Of a DNA stretch of 64,000 nucleotides, positions 1 through 8,731 are shown one piece after another. The first letter of the stretch is position 1, and the number at the start of each line of letters is the position of its first letter. A model generated the notes under the pieces. The model was not told the DNA's origin and searched no databases. It saw only the letters and a program-made list of their open reading frames with translations. The stretch is from Rufibacter glacialis. GTDB taxonomy: Bacteria; Bacteroidota; Bacteroidia; Cytophagales; Hymenobacteraceae. Location of the stretch: assembly GCF_008271745.1 (NCBI RefSeq), contig NZ_VKKZ01000022.1, positions 372,001 through 436,000 of the forward strand. Reading direction: 5' to 3'. The translations under genes and the position numbers were made by a program.

Positions 1-1701
1 GACCAGAACGAGGCTGATTCCCAGACTTCCTCCCCTAAAAACAAGCCTAACATCCTATTTATCGTGGTAGACGACCTGGGGTACTCAGACCTGTCGCCGT
101 TCGGCGGAGAGATCCGCACCCCTAACATCCAACGCCTGGCTAGTAACGGCCTGATTGTGCAACATTGCTATACTTCACCACTTTGTGCCCCCTCCCGTGC
201 CATGTTCCTATCCGGTATGGACAACCACATCAGCGGTGTTGGTGCCATGCCTCCATTTCAGGCTGCCAGCCAGTACCAGCAGCCCGGTTATGAGGGGTAT
301 CTGAACGACCGGGTCATGACCCTGCCCGAAACCTTGCGGGAAAACGGCTACCACACCTACATGAGTGGCAAGTGGCACTTGGGGCACGAAGAAGGAAGGC
401 GGCCGTTTGAGGAAGGCTTTGAACGCAGTTTCTCCTTCTTGGGTGGAGGAGTCAGTCACTTCAATAATATTTTCCCGTTAGGGCCTGAAGAAGTAATCCA
501 CACTGTGTATTATGATGACAGCGTGCAGCTGAAAAAGCTGCCGAATGATTTTTACTCTTCTGACTACTACGCCGATAAAATGATCCAGTACATCACCGAG
601 CAGAAGGACGATGCGCCCTTCTTCGGCTACCTGGCTTTTACGGCGCCCCACGATCCACTGCATGTGCCAGCCGACTGGAAGGATAAGTACAAGGGAGCAT
701 ATGACCAAGGGTACGACCACATCCGCCAGGTTCGGATGGACAACATGAAAAGGCTGGGCCTGATAGCCAAAGATCTTCCGATGAACCCTGGTTCAGGAGA
801 ATATAAAAAGTGGAATGAGCTCTCAGAGAAGGAGAAAAAGTTACAGGCCCGTAGGATGGAACTCTACGCCGCCATGATTGAAATCATGGACCTCAACATC
901 GGCCGGGTGTTGGAGACCCTGCAAAAAGCAGGCAAGCTGGAAAATACACTGGTCATCTTGATCGGTGACAACGGCGCCAACCCCAAAGACCCTTCGTTTT
1001 ATAAAACAAACATGAAGCCGTTTAATAACAGCCTGGAAAACATGGGCAACCCGGACTCTTTCGTTTCACTGGAAGGGGCGTGGGCAGAGGTAACCGCTAC
1101 GCCATATTCTTATTTTAAAACCACTACGGGCGAGGGGGGTGTCCGGGTACCCTTCATTATCTCCGGGCCGGGCGTTACCCTGAAAGGAGTGGATGCCACC
1201 AATAAGATTTTAGGCACTGACATTATGCCCACGCTGCTCGATATCACAGGGACCAATCGCCCAGATACGTTTAAAAACAACAAGTTAGCCGCCATGACAG
1301 GTATTTCCTTTAATGAAATGTTAATCAATAAACGAAGTACCGTAAGGGACAAGGACACTGGGTTTGGGATTGAGAGCCTGGAAAATAAAGCTTACCTCAA
1401 AGGCGACTGGAAAATCCGGTTTCTGATGCCTCCATTTGGGGAAGGAAGGAATTGGCAACTATTTAACGTGAAAGAGGACCCCCGAGAGCAACGTGACCTT
1501 GCTCTGCAACACCCGGAAAAGCTCCACGAAATGTTGAGCGGCTGGATGGGCTATACGCAGTCAGTGGGTTACATCCCATTTCACGGGGGCAGAGCCTTTG
1601 AAGTGCTGGGACCAAAAAACTTCTTTAAAGCAGAATTGGACTCCGCAAACCAGGCCCTCCTGGGAAGAGCTGCGTTGGATCTGGTACGTGGTGGAGAGTA
1701 A
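1..1701 (+). CDS. Arylsulfatase-like sulfatase (5' end outside window)
   Basis: Family S1 formylglycine-dependent sulfatase that hydrolyses sulfate esters, probably of polysaccharides or glycosides. The frame is open from base 1 and already encodes the hallmark N-terminal strand KPNILFIVVDDLGYSD, whose Asp pair binds the metal, so the real start and any signal peptide lie left of the window; the GTG at 64 is inside the conserved core and cannot be the start. The catalytic motif CAPSR is at bases 184-198; its Cys would be converted to formylglycine. KWHLGH and the GDNGA metal-binding motif follow in the normal order, and a complete C-terminal domain ends at 1701. Substrate cannot be read from the sequence. 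No sulfatase-maturing enzyme is nearby. Confidence 0.93.
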   Translation, partial: DQNEADSQTSSPKNKPNILFIVVDDLGYSDLSPFGGEIRTPNIQRLASNGLIVQHCYTSPLCAPSRAMFLSGMDNHISGVGAMPPFQAASQYQQPGYEGYLNDRVMTLPETLRENGYHTYMSGKWHLGHEEGRRPFEEGFERSFSFLGGGVSHFNNIFPLGPEEVIHTVYYDDSVQLKKLPNDFYSSDYYADKMIQYITEQKDDAPFFGYLAFTAPHDPLHVPADWKDKYKGAYDQGYDHIRQVRMDNMKRLGLIAKDLPMNPGSGEYKKWNELSEKEKKLQARRMELYAAMIEIMDLNIGRVLETLQKAGKLENTLVILIGDNGANPKDPSFYKTNMKPFNNSLENMGNPDSFVSLEGAWAEVTATPYSYFKTTTGEGGVRVPFIISGPGVTLKGVDATNKILGTDIMPTLLDITGTNRPDTFKNNKLAAMTGISFNEMLINKRSTVRDKDTGFGIESLENKAYLKGDWKIRFLMPPFGEGRNWQLFNVKEDPREQRDLALQHPEKLHEMLSGWMGYTQSVGYIPFHGGRAFEVLGPKNFFKAELDSANQALLGRAALDLVRGGE

Positions 1702-1911
1702 GATTCAAAATTACCTTGTAAGTTGAATTGCCTGTTCTCAAGGCCGCCCTACCTGGCTAAAGAAGAGCCGCAATAAAAGCTAATCCTAATTGCTATAATC
1801 GTGGATAAAAAATGCTTTAGGATGGTTTTAGGGCTTTATATATGTTTTAGGAAATCAATTTCTATTTCCTTTTTCCGGGGTTCGTGTTTAGACGCTTATT
1901 TATTATAACGA

Positions 1912-2201
1912 ATGGAGGCAAACTTGATGCTTTGTGCAATTGGCAAAGTTGAAGTAGACCACGGAGATTCTTTTGACTCTTCAAGAGAGCCGGTAAATGG
2001 ATATTTTTGACGGGCCAGAGCTTTTACAGATTGCCTTTAAGGCAAATAACCAGCCCTATATTTTTGAAATTTCCGGCAGCGGGGAGGAACTCTGTGAATC
2101 GGGTGCCTATAGTCACCCTACCCGAAGATGGCAATCCAATTGTCTGGGCTGTTTCCAAACTCCTTAAATTTTTTTATGGAGTGTTAGAGGGTGAAGTGTA
2201 A
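1912..2201 (+). pseudogene. Possible degraded gene, frame-broken
   Basis: Three short plus-strand frames follow each other and overlap: 1912-2010 (32 codons), 1997-2167 (56 codons, beginning MDIFDGPELLQIAFKANN) and the frame of 2007-2201 (ending IVWAVSKLLKFFYGVLEGEV). Each has protein-like composition and each picks up where the previous stops, as expected of one small gene broken by frameshifts. I do not recognise the family. It could equally be three chance frames in non-coding DNA. Confidence 0.3.
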
Positions 2202-2219
2202 ATTAAACTCCAAAGGTAA

Positions 2220-2297
2220 GAAAAAAGCCGCTCCATTTGCATGAAGCGGCTTTTTAGTAGACCGGAGGAGTGAATAATTGAACCTTATTCACAATGA
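2220..2297. repeat. 78-bp direct repeat, copy A (terminator plus tRNA-3'-end-like sequence)
   Basis: Matches bases 4688-4765 almost base for base (offset 2468). It starts with a hairpin terminator (2222-2255) and continues with AGTAG then a segment shaped like the 3' half of a tRNA gene read on the minus strand. The intact tRNA-Glu at 11293 has the same order of parts: terminator, TTTTAGTAG, then the T-arm complement. In this copy bases 2269-2291 have closed into a perfect 8-bp hairpin around the former T-loop. Confidence 0.7.
2222..2255. terminator. Bidirectional hairpin terminator
   Basis: Fifteen-base arms built on GCCGCT / AGCGGC with one mismatch, loop TTGC, A-run on the left and T-run on the right, so it can end transcription from either side. 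Confidence 0.75.
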
Positions 2298-2371
2298 CTT
2301 TAAGTTGCTCCAGGAATTTCTGGAACAGAATATCTACTTCCTGAACTCTGCATCATGAGCTTTGTATGCTT

Positions 2372-2521
2372 CTAGAAGTAATTCACGAAGTAGGAAAGGT
2401 TATCTAAACTCACACTGTACCCCATCTTTTTAATTTTTTTATTTTGGAGTGCAGCCAAAGCAGCTGTGTCTCCAACCTCAGTCGTTCTTGAACCATCTGG
2501 AAGGAGGCTTTCCCTTAAGCT
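2372..2521 (-). pseudogene. Possible minus-strand gene remnant
   Basis: A minus-strand frame of about 50 codons with no start codon near its beginning reads as plausible protein (for example TEVGDTAALAALQNKKIKKMG) and stops at 2372. Another protein-like stretch (LIEEKNPKRFR) lies just upstream in a different frame, near 2600-2700, with stops between. Probably the tail of a decayed gene; family unknown. Confidence 0.25.
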
Positions 2522-2724
2522 AGCCGGTGCTGCCAGATAGATTTCTGTAGGAAATACCTATTAATAGCGTGTACTTGGTCACCGAAAGCGTTTGGGGTTT
2601 TTCTCCTCAATCAGGTGCACGAATTTGGTCAGATGCCCTTTTAGGTATCCGACGCAAAAGGTCCATAAGGAGTGATCTACTCATAATGGTTTTCCTATCA
2701 CTGAATCTGGATCAGAAATGCCTC

Positions 2725-4392
2725 CTATCTAACAATATTTACCCAACCCTTCATGGTCTTATTTTCTTTTTCCAGGTATAGAATGTAAAAATAGGTTCCG
2801 TCCGACAGCCCGGTTGCTTCCCAATTGTTTTGGTAAGAAGGGCTGTGGTATACTTGTTTTCCCCAACGGTTATAGAGTACCAAAGAATTCTTTTGGTCTT
2901 TATTCAAATTGATAATTTCAAAGAATTGGTTTTTATCATCACCATTGGGTGTGAAAATATTAGGGATAGTTATTTGTTTCTCTTCCTCGGGTTCAGGCTC
3001 AATGACTAATTTGGGATCAAGAATAGAGAGTTTCTCTTTATATAAGAATATGTCTAAGTCATTGGTGGGTTTTGTGGAAATCACATTATTCAACTGAAGG
3101 GTGGAGGAAACGGTAATACCTACCAAGTAAAACTCCTTTTGTTGATTTATAAAGAGCTTTGATGGTATAGTTGTGCCGTCTGAATTAGATTGCAGCGCCC
3201 CCGCCACTTGGCCGTCTGGTTGTATTTTTGTCAAGAAGGCTTCTCCATCTGTGGCTCTTTGTTGGGTGGTCAAGAAAGTGTTTCCAAAGGTGACGTTTCC
3301 TTTGAAAGCTCCCGTCAAAAGAATGGAGTTATCTTCTTTGTTCAACTTAATTGCACTTGCATAGATGCCTCCAGTATTTTCGACAGTGGTTTTTCTAGCA
3401 ACCTGAAAATTCCAAGTTCTTGCCCCTTCCGGATGATATTTTTGTATTAAAGAAATATTGTCAGATTTATGCGAGAAACTGCCTGTTAAGTATATGTTCT
3501 CCAGTTCATCTAAAACTAAGCTAGTAGGTAAATTATATTGCTCACTTTCTCCCACCTGGGCGGCCCACTTAACGGAGCCGTCAGCATTACATTTAAGTAG
3601 AAAGGCATTTGCCAGATTGCGGCCTTCCAACAGTTTGCTCCCAATAATCATTGAAAACATGAATTGCCCCGTAATAATGGGCTGTTGCTTAGAATCCACA
3701 ATAATGTCACGGAGGTGGGTAACTCCGGAGGTTGTGTTGCTGGATAGAATGCTTTCTAACAGCGGGGCTCCGTCCTTGTCAAATTTGTAGAGTACCAGCC
3801 GGGTAGTTATTACAGAAGTACTAGTTGATCTGCCTTGGCGGCACGCAAAGTATAGATTGTTTTTGGTGTCAATGGTAAATACAACCTCTATGTTCACCTC
3901 CCCAGGGACATACTGTAACCACAATGGATTACCCGAAGCGTCATATTTGGCAACAAAATAGCGCGGAATGTAGGAATCTTCGGTATATGTTTTATCTCTA
4001 AAAGTTAACTCCCCATGAAAGCTACCAAGGGCATAAATATTTCCTTCTGAATCAAGGACGATATCTTCAAATGCGCCATATCTGTTACTTTCCAAAATAC
4101 GACTCCATTCTACTTTTCCGTCCGCTTTGAACCTCGCTAAAAAGCCACATCTGGCATTCTTCGGGGCTTTGCTTATTAAAAGGACGTTATCAATTGGCAT
4201 TTGACCCTTTCCATAAATGAAAGAGCCAGACATGATTAATTCGCCTGCCGCATTCATTGTAGCGGAAGTGACAGCGTTTTCCTCTTCACTGCCTAAGCGT
4301 TTAAGCCTTTGTGCTTCTTGCCCACTTGCTTGATAAACTTTACTGAAAAGCAGTAAAAACAATGAAAATATAAGCCTGTTTAGATGGGGCAT
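2725..4392 (-). CDS. Secreted repeat protein with type IX secretion C-terminal sorting domain
   Basis: Exported surface or extracellular protein of about 555 residues. ATG at 4392 gives a clean signal peptide (MPHLNRLIFSLFLLLF, cleavage near ASGQ); the frame also extends nine codons up to a TTG at 4419, which is less likely. The body is a chain of beta-propeller-like repeats with units such as DSEGNIYALGSF, DELENIYLTGSF and KYDASGNPLW, the SBBP / delta-60 pattern. The last 90 residues are a gliding-motility-type (type B, CHU_C) sorting domain: IPNIFTPNGDDKNQFFEI, YNRWGKQVY and DGTYFYILYL. This means export by the type IX system. Function is unknown, likely surface adhesion or structure. The gene stands alone between the two 78-bp repeats. 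Confidence 0.88.
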   Translation of the reverse strand: MPHLNRLIFSLFLLLFSKVYQASGQEAQRLKRLGSEEENAVTSATMNAAGELIMSGSFIYGKGQMPIDNVLLISKAPKNARCGFLARFKADGKVEWSRILESNRYGAFEDIVLDSEGNIYALGSFHGELTFRDKTYTEDSYIPRYFVAKYDASGNPLWLQYVPGEVNIEVVFTIDTKNNLYFACRQGRSTSTSVITTRLVLYKFDKDGAPLLESILSSNTTSGVTHLRDIIVDSKQQPIITGQFMFSMIIGSKLLEGRNLANAFLLKCNADGSVKWAAQVGESEQYNLPTSLVLDELENIYLTGSFSHKSDNISLIQKYHPEGARTWNFQVARKTTVENTGGIYASAIKLNKEDNSILLTGAFKGNVTFGNTFLTTQQRATDGEAFLTKIQPDGQVAGALQSNSDGTTIPSKLFINQQKEFYLVGITVSSTLQLNNVISTKPTNDLDIFLYKEKLSILDPKLVIEPEPEEEKQITIPNIFTPNGDDKNQFFEIINLNKDQKNSLVLYNRWGKQVYHSPSYQNNWEATGLSDGTYFYILYLEKENKTMKGWVNIVR

Positions 4393-4419
4393 GCGGAGAA
4401 GAATGTGTATGGGAAGCAA

Positions 4420-4687
4420 TAAATAAACTTAGATCTTCTGAGGAATAAGTTATGAAACATTCTTAAGTATGGTTCATAATCAAATGCTGCGCTTTCTCTA
4501 CAGCGTTTGAATAGAAAATACCGTTTAGCTTTTTAATTTTTAGGAGGTACGTTAAAATAGCTGGATTTTAGCTTAGAGAATGTGTTCGTAAGATATAGGC
4601 AAATTACCAAATTAAAAATAGAAGCGTTATTAGCATTGGTTTCGTTTGTGACCTGGATTATGGTCGTTAATGGAATGGCTTAAAAAT
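4420..4687. other. AT-rich intergenic stretch
   Basis: No open frame, RNA gene or convincing promoter seen. It separates the start of the T9SS-sorted gene from repeat copy B. Confidence 0.5.
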
Positions 4688-4765
4688 AAAAAAAGCCGCT
4701 TCATTTGCATGAAGCGGCTTTTTAGTAGTCAGTAGGAGTGAATTATCGAACCTTATCCACAAAGA
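4688..4765. repeat. 78-bp direct repeat, copy B
   Basis: Second copy of the repeat at 2220-2297. Here the T-loop complement is intact (ATCGAACC, as in a real tRNA) while the surrounding stem is degraded, so the two copies have decayed independently. No complete tRNA cloverleaf can be folded from either copy. Confidence 0.7.
4690..4723. terminator. Bidirectional hairpin terminator
   Basis: Perfect 15-bp arms around loop TTGC with A-run and T-run flanks. It may end the AraC-type gene reading leftward. Confidence 0.75.
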
Positions 4766-4914
4766 TATGGCCCTGTTACAAGACTATTGCAGTAGAGGAG
4801 GAGACTGCCTTAAAGGTGTCCTAATAAACATAACTTGCGTTATAGGCTAGCTGATTCCTCAGGTTTGCGTAAAGGTGGTGGGAGAGTATTTAATTAATAG
4901 CCATTCAATTAATA

Positions 4915-5772
4915 TTACCCCAATCGATTCCTAAAATCACTAGGAGTGATTCCCAATATTTTTTTTACGTACCGAGTGAAAAATGACCGGCTTGAAAAAT
5001 TCATTTCATCGGCAATTTGGGAAATGTTCAGGTTTTTGTCTTGTAAAAGAAGAATGATCCTTTCTTTGGTATAGCGCTGTATCCAGTCAGAGGCGGTCAC
5101 ATCCGTGTTCTGTTTACAGATGTAATTCAGATGTTTAGCGGTAATGTGAAGCCTTTTGGCATAAAAATGAACTTCCCGCTCTTTCATGCAATGTTCCTGC
5201 ACCAATTGCATGAAACGCTCATAATGGGTCCCACTTTCTAAGGTTCGCTTTCGGTGTTCATACTCATTAGCAAACGTGTGCCACATCTCTAAAATGAATA
5301 CCTGCATCTGCAAACTCAAGACCTCGTTGTAAAAACGATGGTCTGTCTCCAAGAATTTAGAGTGCAAGAGCTGGAAATTTGAAAGCACCCTCTTCTTGTC
5401 GTCTTTATTGCTCAGATGCAGAACAGGGTTTTCTTTCGAGTGAAGTAGAGCATCGATACTCCACCTTTGGTCAGGAATATTAAAATCTAGGAAATCCTTT
5501 TCCACACACAAGACTGTTGCTTTTATATTTTTAGAAAAAGTCAAACCTGTCAGCTTGCTGTCAGCAAACCAGAACACAAATTCCCCAGCTTCGCATTTAT
5601 ATGGCCTGTCATTAAAAGAGAAGGATATCCTTCCTCGGTGGCAGAAGATATGAATGTGAAAACGATTCTGTAAATATTCAGGAAGATGCTTATTGCCAAG
5701 CACTTCAAACAAAACTATGCTATCTTTTTTTATTATGTCCATTATAATTGAAGGATATGTAATATGTGACAT
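4915..5772 (-). CDS. AraC-family transcriptional regulator
   Basis: DNA-binding regulator of 285 residues. The N-terminal part (about 1-170) has a cupin-like sensor fold pattern (HIHIFCHRGRISFSF, then a CEAGEFVFW turn). The C-terminal 95 residues hold the paired AraC helix-turn-helix units, with ISQIADEMNFSSRSFFTRYVKK as the second recognition unit followed by the family ending GITPSDFR. It is divergent from the acetyltransferase gene at 5846 with 73 bases between them, so it very likely controls that cluster. The effector is not predictable. ATG at 5772 is used; ATG at 5742 is possible. Confidence 0.9.
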   Translation of the reverse strand: MSHITYPSIIMDIIKKDSIVLFEVLGNKHLPEYLQNRFHIHIFCHRGRISFSFNDRPYKCEAGEFVFWFADSKLTGLTFSKNIKATVLCVEKDFLDFNIPDQRWSIDALLHSKENPVLHLSNKDDKKRVLSNFQLLHSKFLETDHRFYNEVLSLQMQVFILEMWHTFANEYEHRKRTLESGTHYERFMQLVQEHCMKEREVHFYAKRLHITAKHLNYICKQNTDVTASDWIQRYTKERIILLLQDKNLNISQIADEMNFSSRSFFTRYVKKILGITPSDFRNRLG

Positions 5773-5814
5773 TATGCACGTTAAAAGTGTAATATATCAG
5801 ACAAGTATAGCTAG

Positions 5815-5822
5815 TATCTTTG
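5815..5822 (+). promoter_or_regulatory. Candidate -7 promoter element for the 5846 cluster
   Basis: TATCTTTG is an exact match to the Bacteroidota -7 box TAnnTTTG and ends 23 bases before the ATG at 5846. No clear -33 TTTG is present at the usual spacing, which would fit a promoter that needs an activator such as the divergent AraC protein. Confidence 0.5.
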
Positions 5823-5845
5823 CATAAGTAAAATATGACACGAAG

Positions 5846-6415
5846 ATGGAAAGGCAACACATAGATATTTTTGAAAGACTACTGACGGGTGAAGCGGTTC
5901 CGTTCAATGATGCAGATTATCATAAGATCGACAGCGCCTGTAGCGAGACCAGAAGACTGCTCATCCAGTTGAACAGCGAAGCAGACTCGAAGAAGATCAG
6001 GGAGTTGTTAAATATCATCACCGGCTCTCAGATTGAAGAGACTACCACTGTTTTCCCTCCCTTTCAAATCAACTACGGAAAGAACACCAGAATCGGGAAA
6101 TGTGTAATTATCAATTTCGACTGCACCTTCCTGGATTTGGGAGGCATCACCATTGAAGACAATGTAATGATTGCCCCTAAGGTAAGCCTGCTTTCGGAAG
6201 GGCATCCTATTCCTATCGCCGCAAGACAAACCCTTACTGCAGGTAAAATCCATATCAAGAAGAATGCTTGGATTGGTGCCAGCGCCACCATTCTTCCAGG
6301 CGTGACCATCGGCGAAAATTCTGTGGTGGCGGCAGGTGCAGTGGTGTCCAAAGATGTGGCAGACAATACCGTTGTAGGCGGAATCCCGGCAAGAGTTATC
6401 AAGACAATAGAGTAA
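5846..6415 (+). CDS. Maltose/galactoside O-acetyltransferase-like protein (left-handed beta-helix)
   Basis: Acetyl-CoA-dependent sugar O-acetyltransferase of the Maa / NodL / LacA type, 189 residues, cytoplasmic. The N-terminal Mac-type domain (about 1-60) is followed by hexapeptide repeats: GKNTRIGKCVIINFDC, LGGITIEDNVMIAPKVSLLSEGHPI, with the catalytic His in the SEGHP segment, then KNAWIGASATILPGVTIGENSVVAAGAVVSKD. Full length for the family. First gene of a co-directional cluster continuing to 8731. The physiological acceptor of these enzymes is often unknown. Confidence 0.92.
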   Translation: MERQHIDIFERLLTGEAVPFNDADYHKIDSACSETRRLLIQLNSEADSKKIRELLNIITGSQIEETTTVFPPFQINYGKNTRIGKCVIINFDCTFLDLGGITIEDNVMIAPKVSLLSEGHPIPIAARQTLTAGKIHIKKNAWIGASATILPGVTIGENSVVAAGAVVSKDVADNTVVGGIPARVIKTIE

Positions 6416-6457
6416 GTATCCTTTTTCTAAGGGAGAATTCACCAAACTGAAATTGAA

Positions 6458-7555
6458 ATGAAAAGAATAGCAAGTATAGCGGTTATGTCCATCCTACTGT
6501 TTGGACTAGCCCATTCTCAGACCAAACAAAGAAAGGAAATCGTAAAAAGCGCAGAACAAAAAGAGGTGTTTACCTTTAAATTAAGCGACAAGGTTAGCCG
6601 CCAGGCGGTAACATTCAAGAACCGTTACGGTATCACAGTATCAGCCGACTTATACATCCCTAAGAATAGCGGAGGTAAGCGTTTGGCGGCACTTATCGTA
6701 AGCGGGCCGTTCGGTGCGGTGAAAGAGCAGTCCTCGGGGCTTTACGCGAACGAACTGGCCTCCAGAGGCTTCGTTACATTGGCATTTGACCCCTCCTTTA
6801 CAGGCGAAAGCGGCGGGGAAGTCCGTAACCTAGGCTCGCCTGAGATTTTCACGGAGGACTTCAGCGCAGCGGTAGACTACCTAGGCTTGTTGCCCTCCGT
6901 TGACCGGGAACGCATAGGGGCTGTAGGGATTTGCGGCTTGAGCGGCATGGAGATTACCGCTGCCACCAGTGACACCCGTATTAAAGCGATAGCCACGGCT
7001 TCCATGTATGATATGTCCCGTAGCATCAGTCGCAGTCATAAGGACAGTTATACCTTAGAGCAGCGCAAAAAAGTGATTGATTACCTAAGCCAGCAGCGCT
7101 GGGCAGATGCCGAGAACGGTAAGTATTCCTTGGGCTTACACGAGGTTCCGTTTGACGAAAAGGGCAATGTTGTCAAAGGAGACCGAGTGCTTCCTGAGAC
7201 GCTTCCCCAAAATCAGAACCCCGTCTTAGCCTCTTTCTTCGATTATTACAGGACACCGCGTGGGTTCCACCCCAGGTCGATTAACTCCACAACGGCGTGG
7301 ACAGCCACAACACCAACATCCTTCTTCAATTTCCCGATGATGGCAAACATTGAGTTGATTTCCCCCCGTCCGGTAATGTTGATAGCTGGAGAGAATGCCC
7401 ACTCACGTTATTACTCTGAAGATGTGTATAAAATGTTATCCGGGCCAAAGGAATTGGTTATTGTTCCCAAGGCAGACCACGTTGATCTATATGACAAAGT
7501 AGAGTTGATTCCCTTTGACAAAATGGTATCCTTCTTCACGCAAAACTTGAAATAA
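6458..7555 (+). CDS. Exported alpha/beta-hydrolase (dienelactone hydrolase-like)
   Basis: Secreted or periplasmic hydrolase of 365 residues with signal peptide MKRIASIAVMSILLFGLAHSQ. The nucleophile elbow is VGICGLSGMEI; Cys159 or Ser162 is the nucleophile, and the GICG form is seen in the dienelactone-hydrolase-like branch. The acid is probably in the segment GENAHSRYYSED and the catalytic His is in PKADHVDLYD near the C terminus. It starts 42 bases after the acetyltransferase and is probably co-transcribed. Substrate unknown; related genes recur with cupin and cyclophilin-like partners in Bacteroidota. Confidence 0.87.
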   Translation: MKRIASIAVMSILLFGLAHSQTKQRKEIVKSAEQKEVFTFKLSDKVSRQAVTFKNRYGITVSADLYIPKNSGGKRLAALIVSGPFGAVKEQSSGLYANELASRGFVTLAFDPSFTGESGGEVRNLGSPEIFTEDFSAAVDYLGLLPSVDRERIGAVGICGLSGMEITAATSDTRIKAIATASMYDMSRSISRSHKDSYTLEQRKKVIDYLSQQRWADAENGKYSLGLHEVPFDEKGNVVKGDRVLPETLPQNQNPVLASFFDYYRTPRGFHPRSINSTTAWTATTPTSFFNFPMMANIELISPRPVMLIAGENAHSRYYSEDVYKMLSGPKELVIVPKADHVDLYDKVELIPFDKMVSFFTQNLK

Positions 7556-7695
7556 GTAAGCAAGAGAAGCTAATCGGTGAAGAGTAAATCACCACGTCTT
7601 TATTACACAATTACAGACTTAATTCTGCCATCAGCCTTACCCTGGTAGAGCTGATGGCAGAATGGCTAACATTTGACACCCTTAATTAAAAAGGT

Positions 7696-8199
7696 ATGAG
7701 ACTAAGAACAATGAAAGCTCCCTTTAAGGCTGCATTTTTTATCGCAGCCTTGTTGACCCTTGGTTGCAAGGAACAAACAATTCCTCAAGCAGGGGAGGTG
7801 AATGAATTACAAGCCATCTTTCCGAAAGGTGAACCGGGACCAGCAGAGAATTTCACTGGCAAGGCTTGGAATTACGGGGTGGTTGATAATGACAGCACTT
7901 ACAATACCCTGGTAGGTAACGTATATTTTGAGCCTGGCGCCAGAAGTAATTGGCATATACACCCTAGCGGGCAAATCTTAATCATCACAGATGGTGAGGG
8001 ATACCACCAGATAGAGGGTGAGCCTAGGCAGGCTCTTAAGAAAGGAGATGTGGTGAAGTGTCCGCCCAATGTGATGCACTGGCATGGCGCAAGCCCCACT
8101 ATCGGAATGCAACAAATGTACATTCTACCCAAAACAGAGAAAGGGATTGTGAAATGGCTACACCCTGTCACAGACGAAGAATATCAAAATGAGAATTAG
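7696..8199 (+). CDS. Cupin-domain lipoprotein
   Basis: Lipoprotein of 167 residues: signal peptide with lipobox LLTLGC, so anchored in the periplasm or on the outer membrane. A single cupin barrel carries the metal-binding motif HIHPSGQILIITDGEG and the second motif PPNVMHWHG, the arrangement found in cupins paired with carboxymuconolactone-decarboxylase-like proteins. Likely a small metal-dependent enzyme or ligand-binding protein. ATG at 7696 is used, with ATG at 7711 (MKAPFKAAFF) equally possible. Same strand as the hydrolase, 140 bases downstream. Confidence 0.87.
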   Translation: MRLRTMKAPFKAAFFIAALLTLGCKEQTIPQAGEVNELQAIFPKGEPGPAENFTGKAWNYGVVDNDSTYNTLVGNVYFEPGARSNWHIHPSGQILIITDGEGYHQIEGEPRQALKKGDVVKCPPNVMHWHGASPTIGMQQMYILPKTEKGIVKWLHPVTDEEYQNEN

Positions 8200-8251
8200 G
8201 TTGCGGATGCCTTGCTGAGGCAAACATGATTTAAAACAAACCATAGGCACT

Positions 8252-8731
8252 ATGAAGTACCCATTGATAGTAATCCTCTCCTTATTTACTCTTTTAGTGA
8301 GCTATGCATCATGTGATAAAGATGCCCCTATACTTGATAGACCGGATACAGAAAGTGATAATGGAAACAATAACCCTTCAGGTAGCCTAATGAAAATTAA
8401 GATTGGGTCTAACACCTTCACAGCAACGCTCCATGATAACGCTGCTGCAGCGGCCTTCAAAGCCCGGTTGCCAATGACTGTTGATATGAGAGAGCTAAAC
8501 GGTAATGAGAAATATTTTGATCTGTCAGCCAGTCTCCCTACAAATGCCTCTAACCCAGGAGCAATCCAAACCGGCGATCTGATGCTGTATGGTTCTAAAA
8601 CTCTGGTGCTATTCTATAAAGGCTTTTCTACCTCTTATAGCTACACTAGGTTAGGGCGCATCAACGATCCTTTAGGACTTGCTGCGGCAGTGGGGTCTGG
8701 AAACGTCACCATTACATTTGAGCTTCAATAA
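8252..8731 (+). CDS. Cyclophilin-like-fold lipoprotein
   Basis: Lipoprotein of 159 residues with lipobox SYASC after a hydrophobic signal. After a Ser/Asn/Pro linker the domain from MKIKIGSNTFTATLHDN onward matches the bacterial cyclophilin-like family (formerly DUF369 / PF18050): TLHDNAAAAAFKARLP, GDLMLYGSKTLVLFYKGF and a C-terminal RLGRINDP. Members have the cyclophilin barrel but usually lack prolyl-isomerase active-site residues. It closes the AraC-linked cluster. Confidence 0.85.
   Translation: MKYPLIVILSLFTLLVSYASCDKDAPILDRPDTESDNGNNNPSGSLMKIKIGSNTFTATLHDNAAAAAFKARLPMTVDMRELNGNEKYFDLSASLPTNASNPGAIQTGDLMLYGSKTLVLFYKGFSTSYSYTRLGRINDPLGLAAAVGSGNVTITFELQ

Noticed and set aside
64-1701. Sulfatase start at GTG 64
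   Set aside because: The conserved strand KPNILFIVVDD begins upstream in the same frame, so the gene continues off the left edge.
2569-2781. 70-codon plus-strand frame
   Set aside because: Overlaps the end of the T9SS-sorted gene on the other strand and has no protein-like signal; the minus strand there looks more coding.
2220-4765. Second and third tRNA genes next to the terminators
   Set aside because: Only the T-arm side resembles a tRNA; no anticodon arm or matching acceptor strand can be formed.
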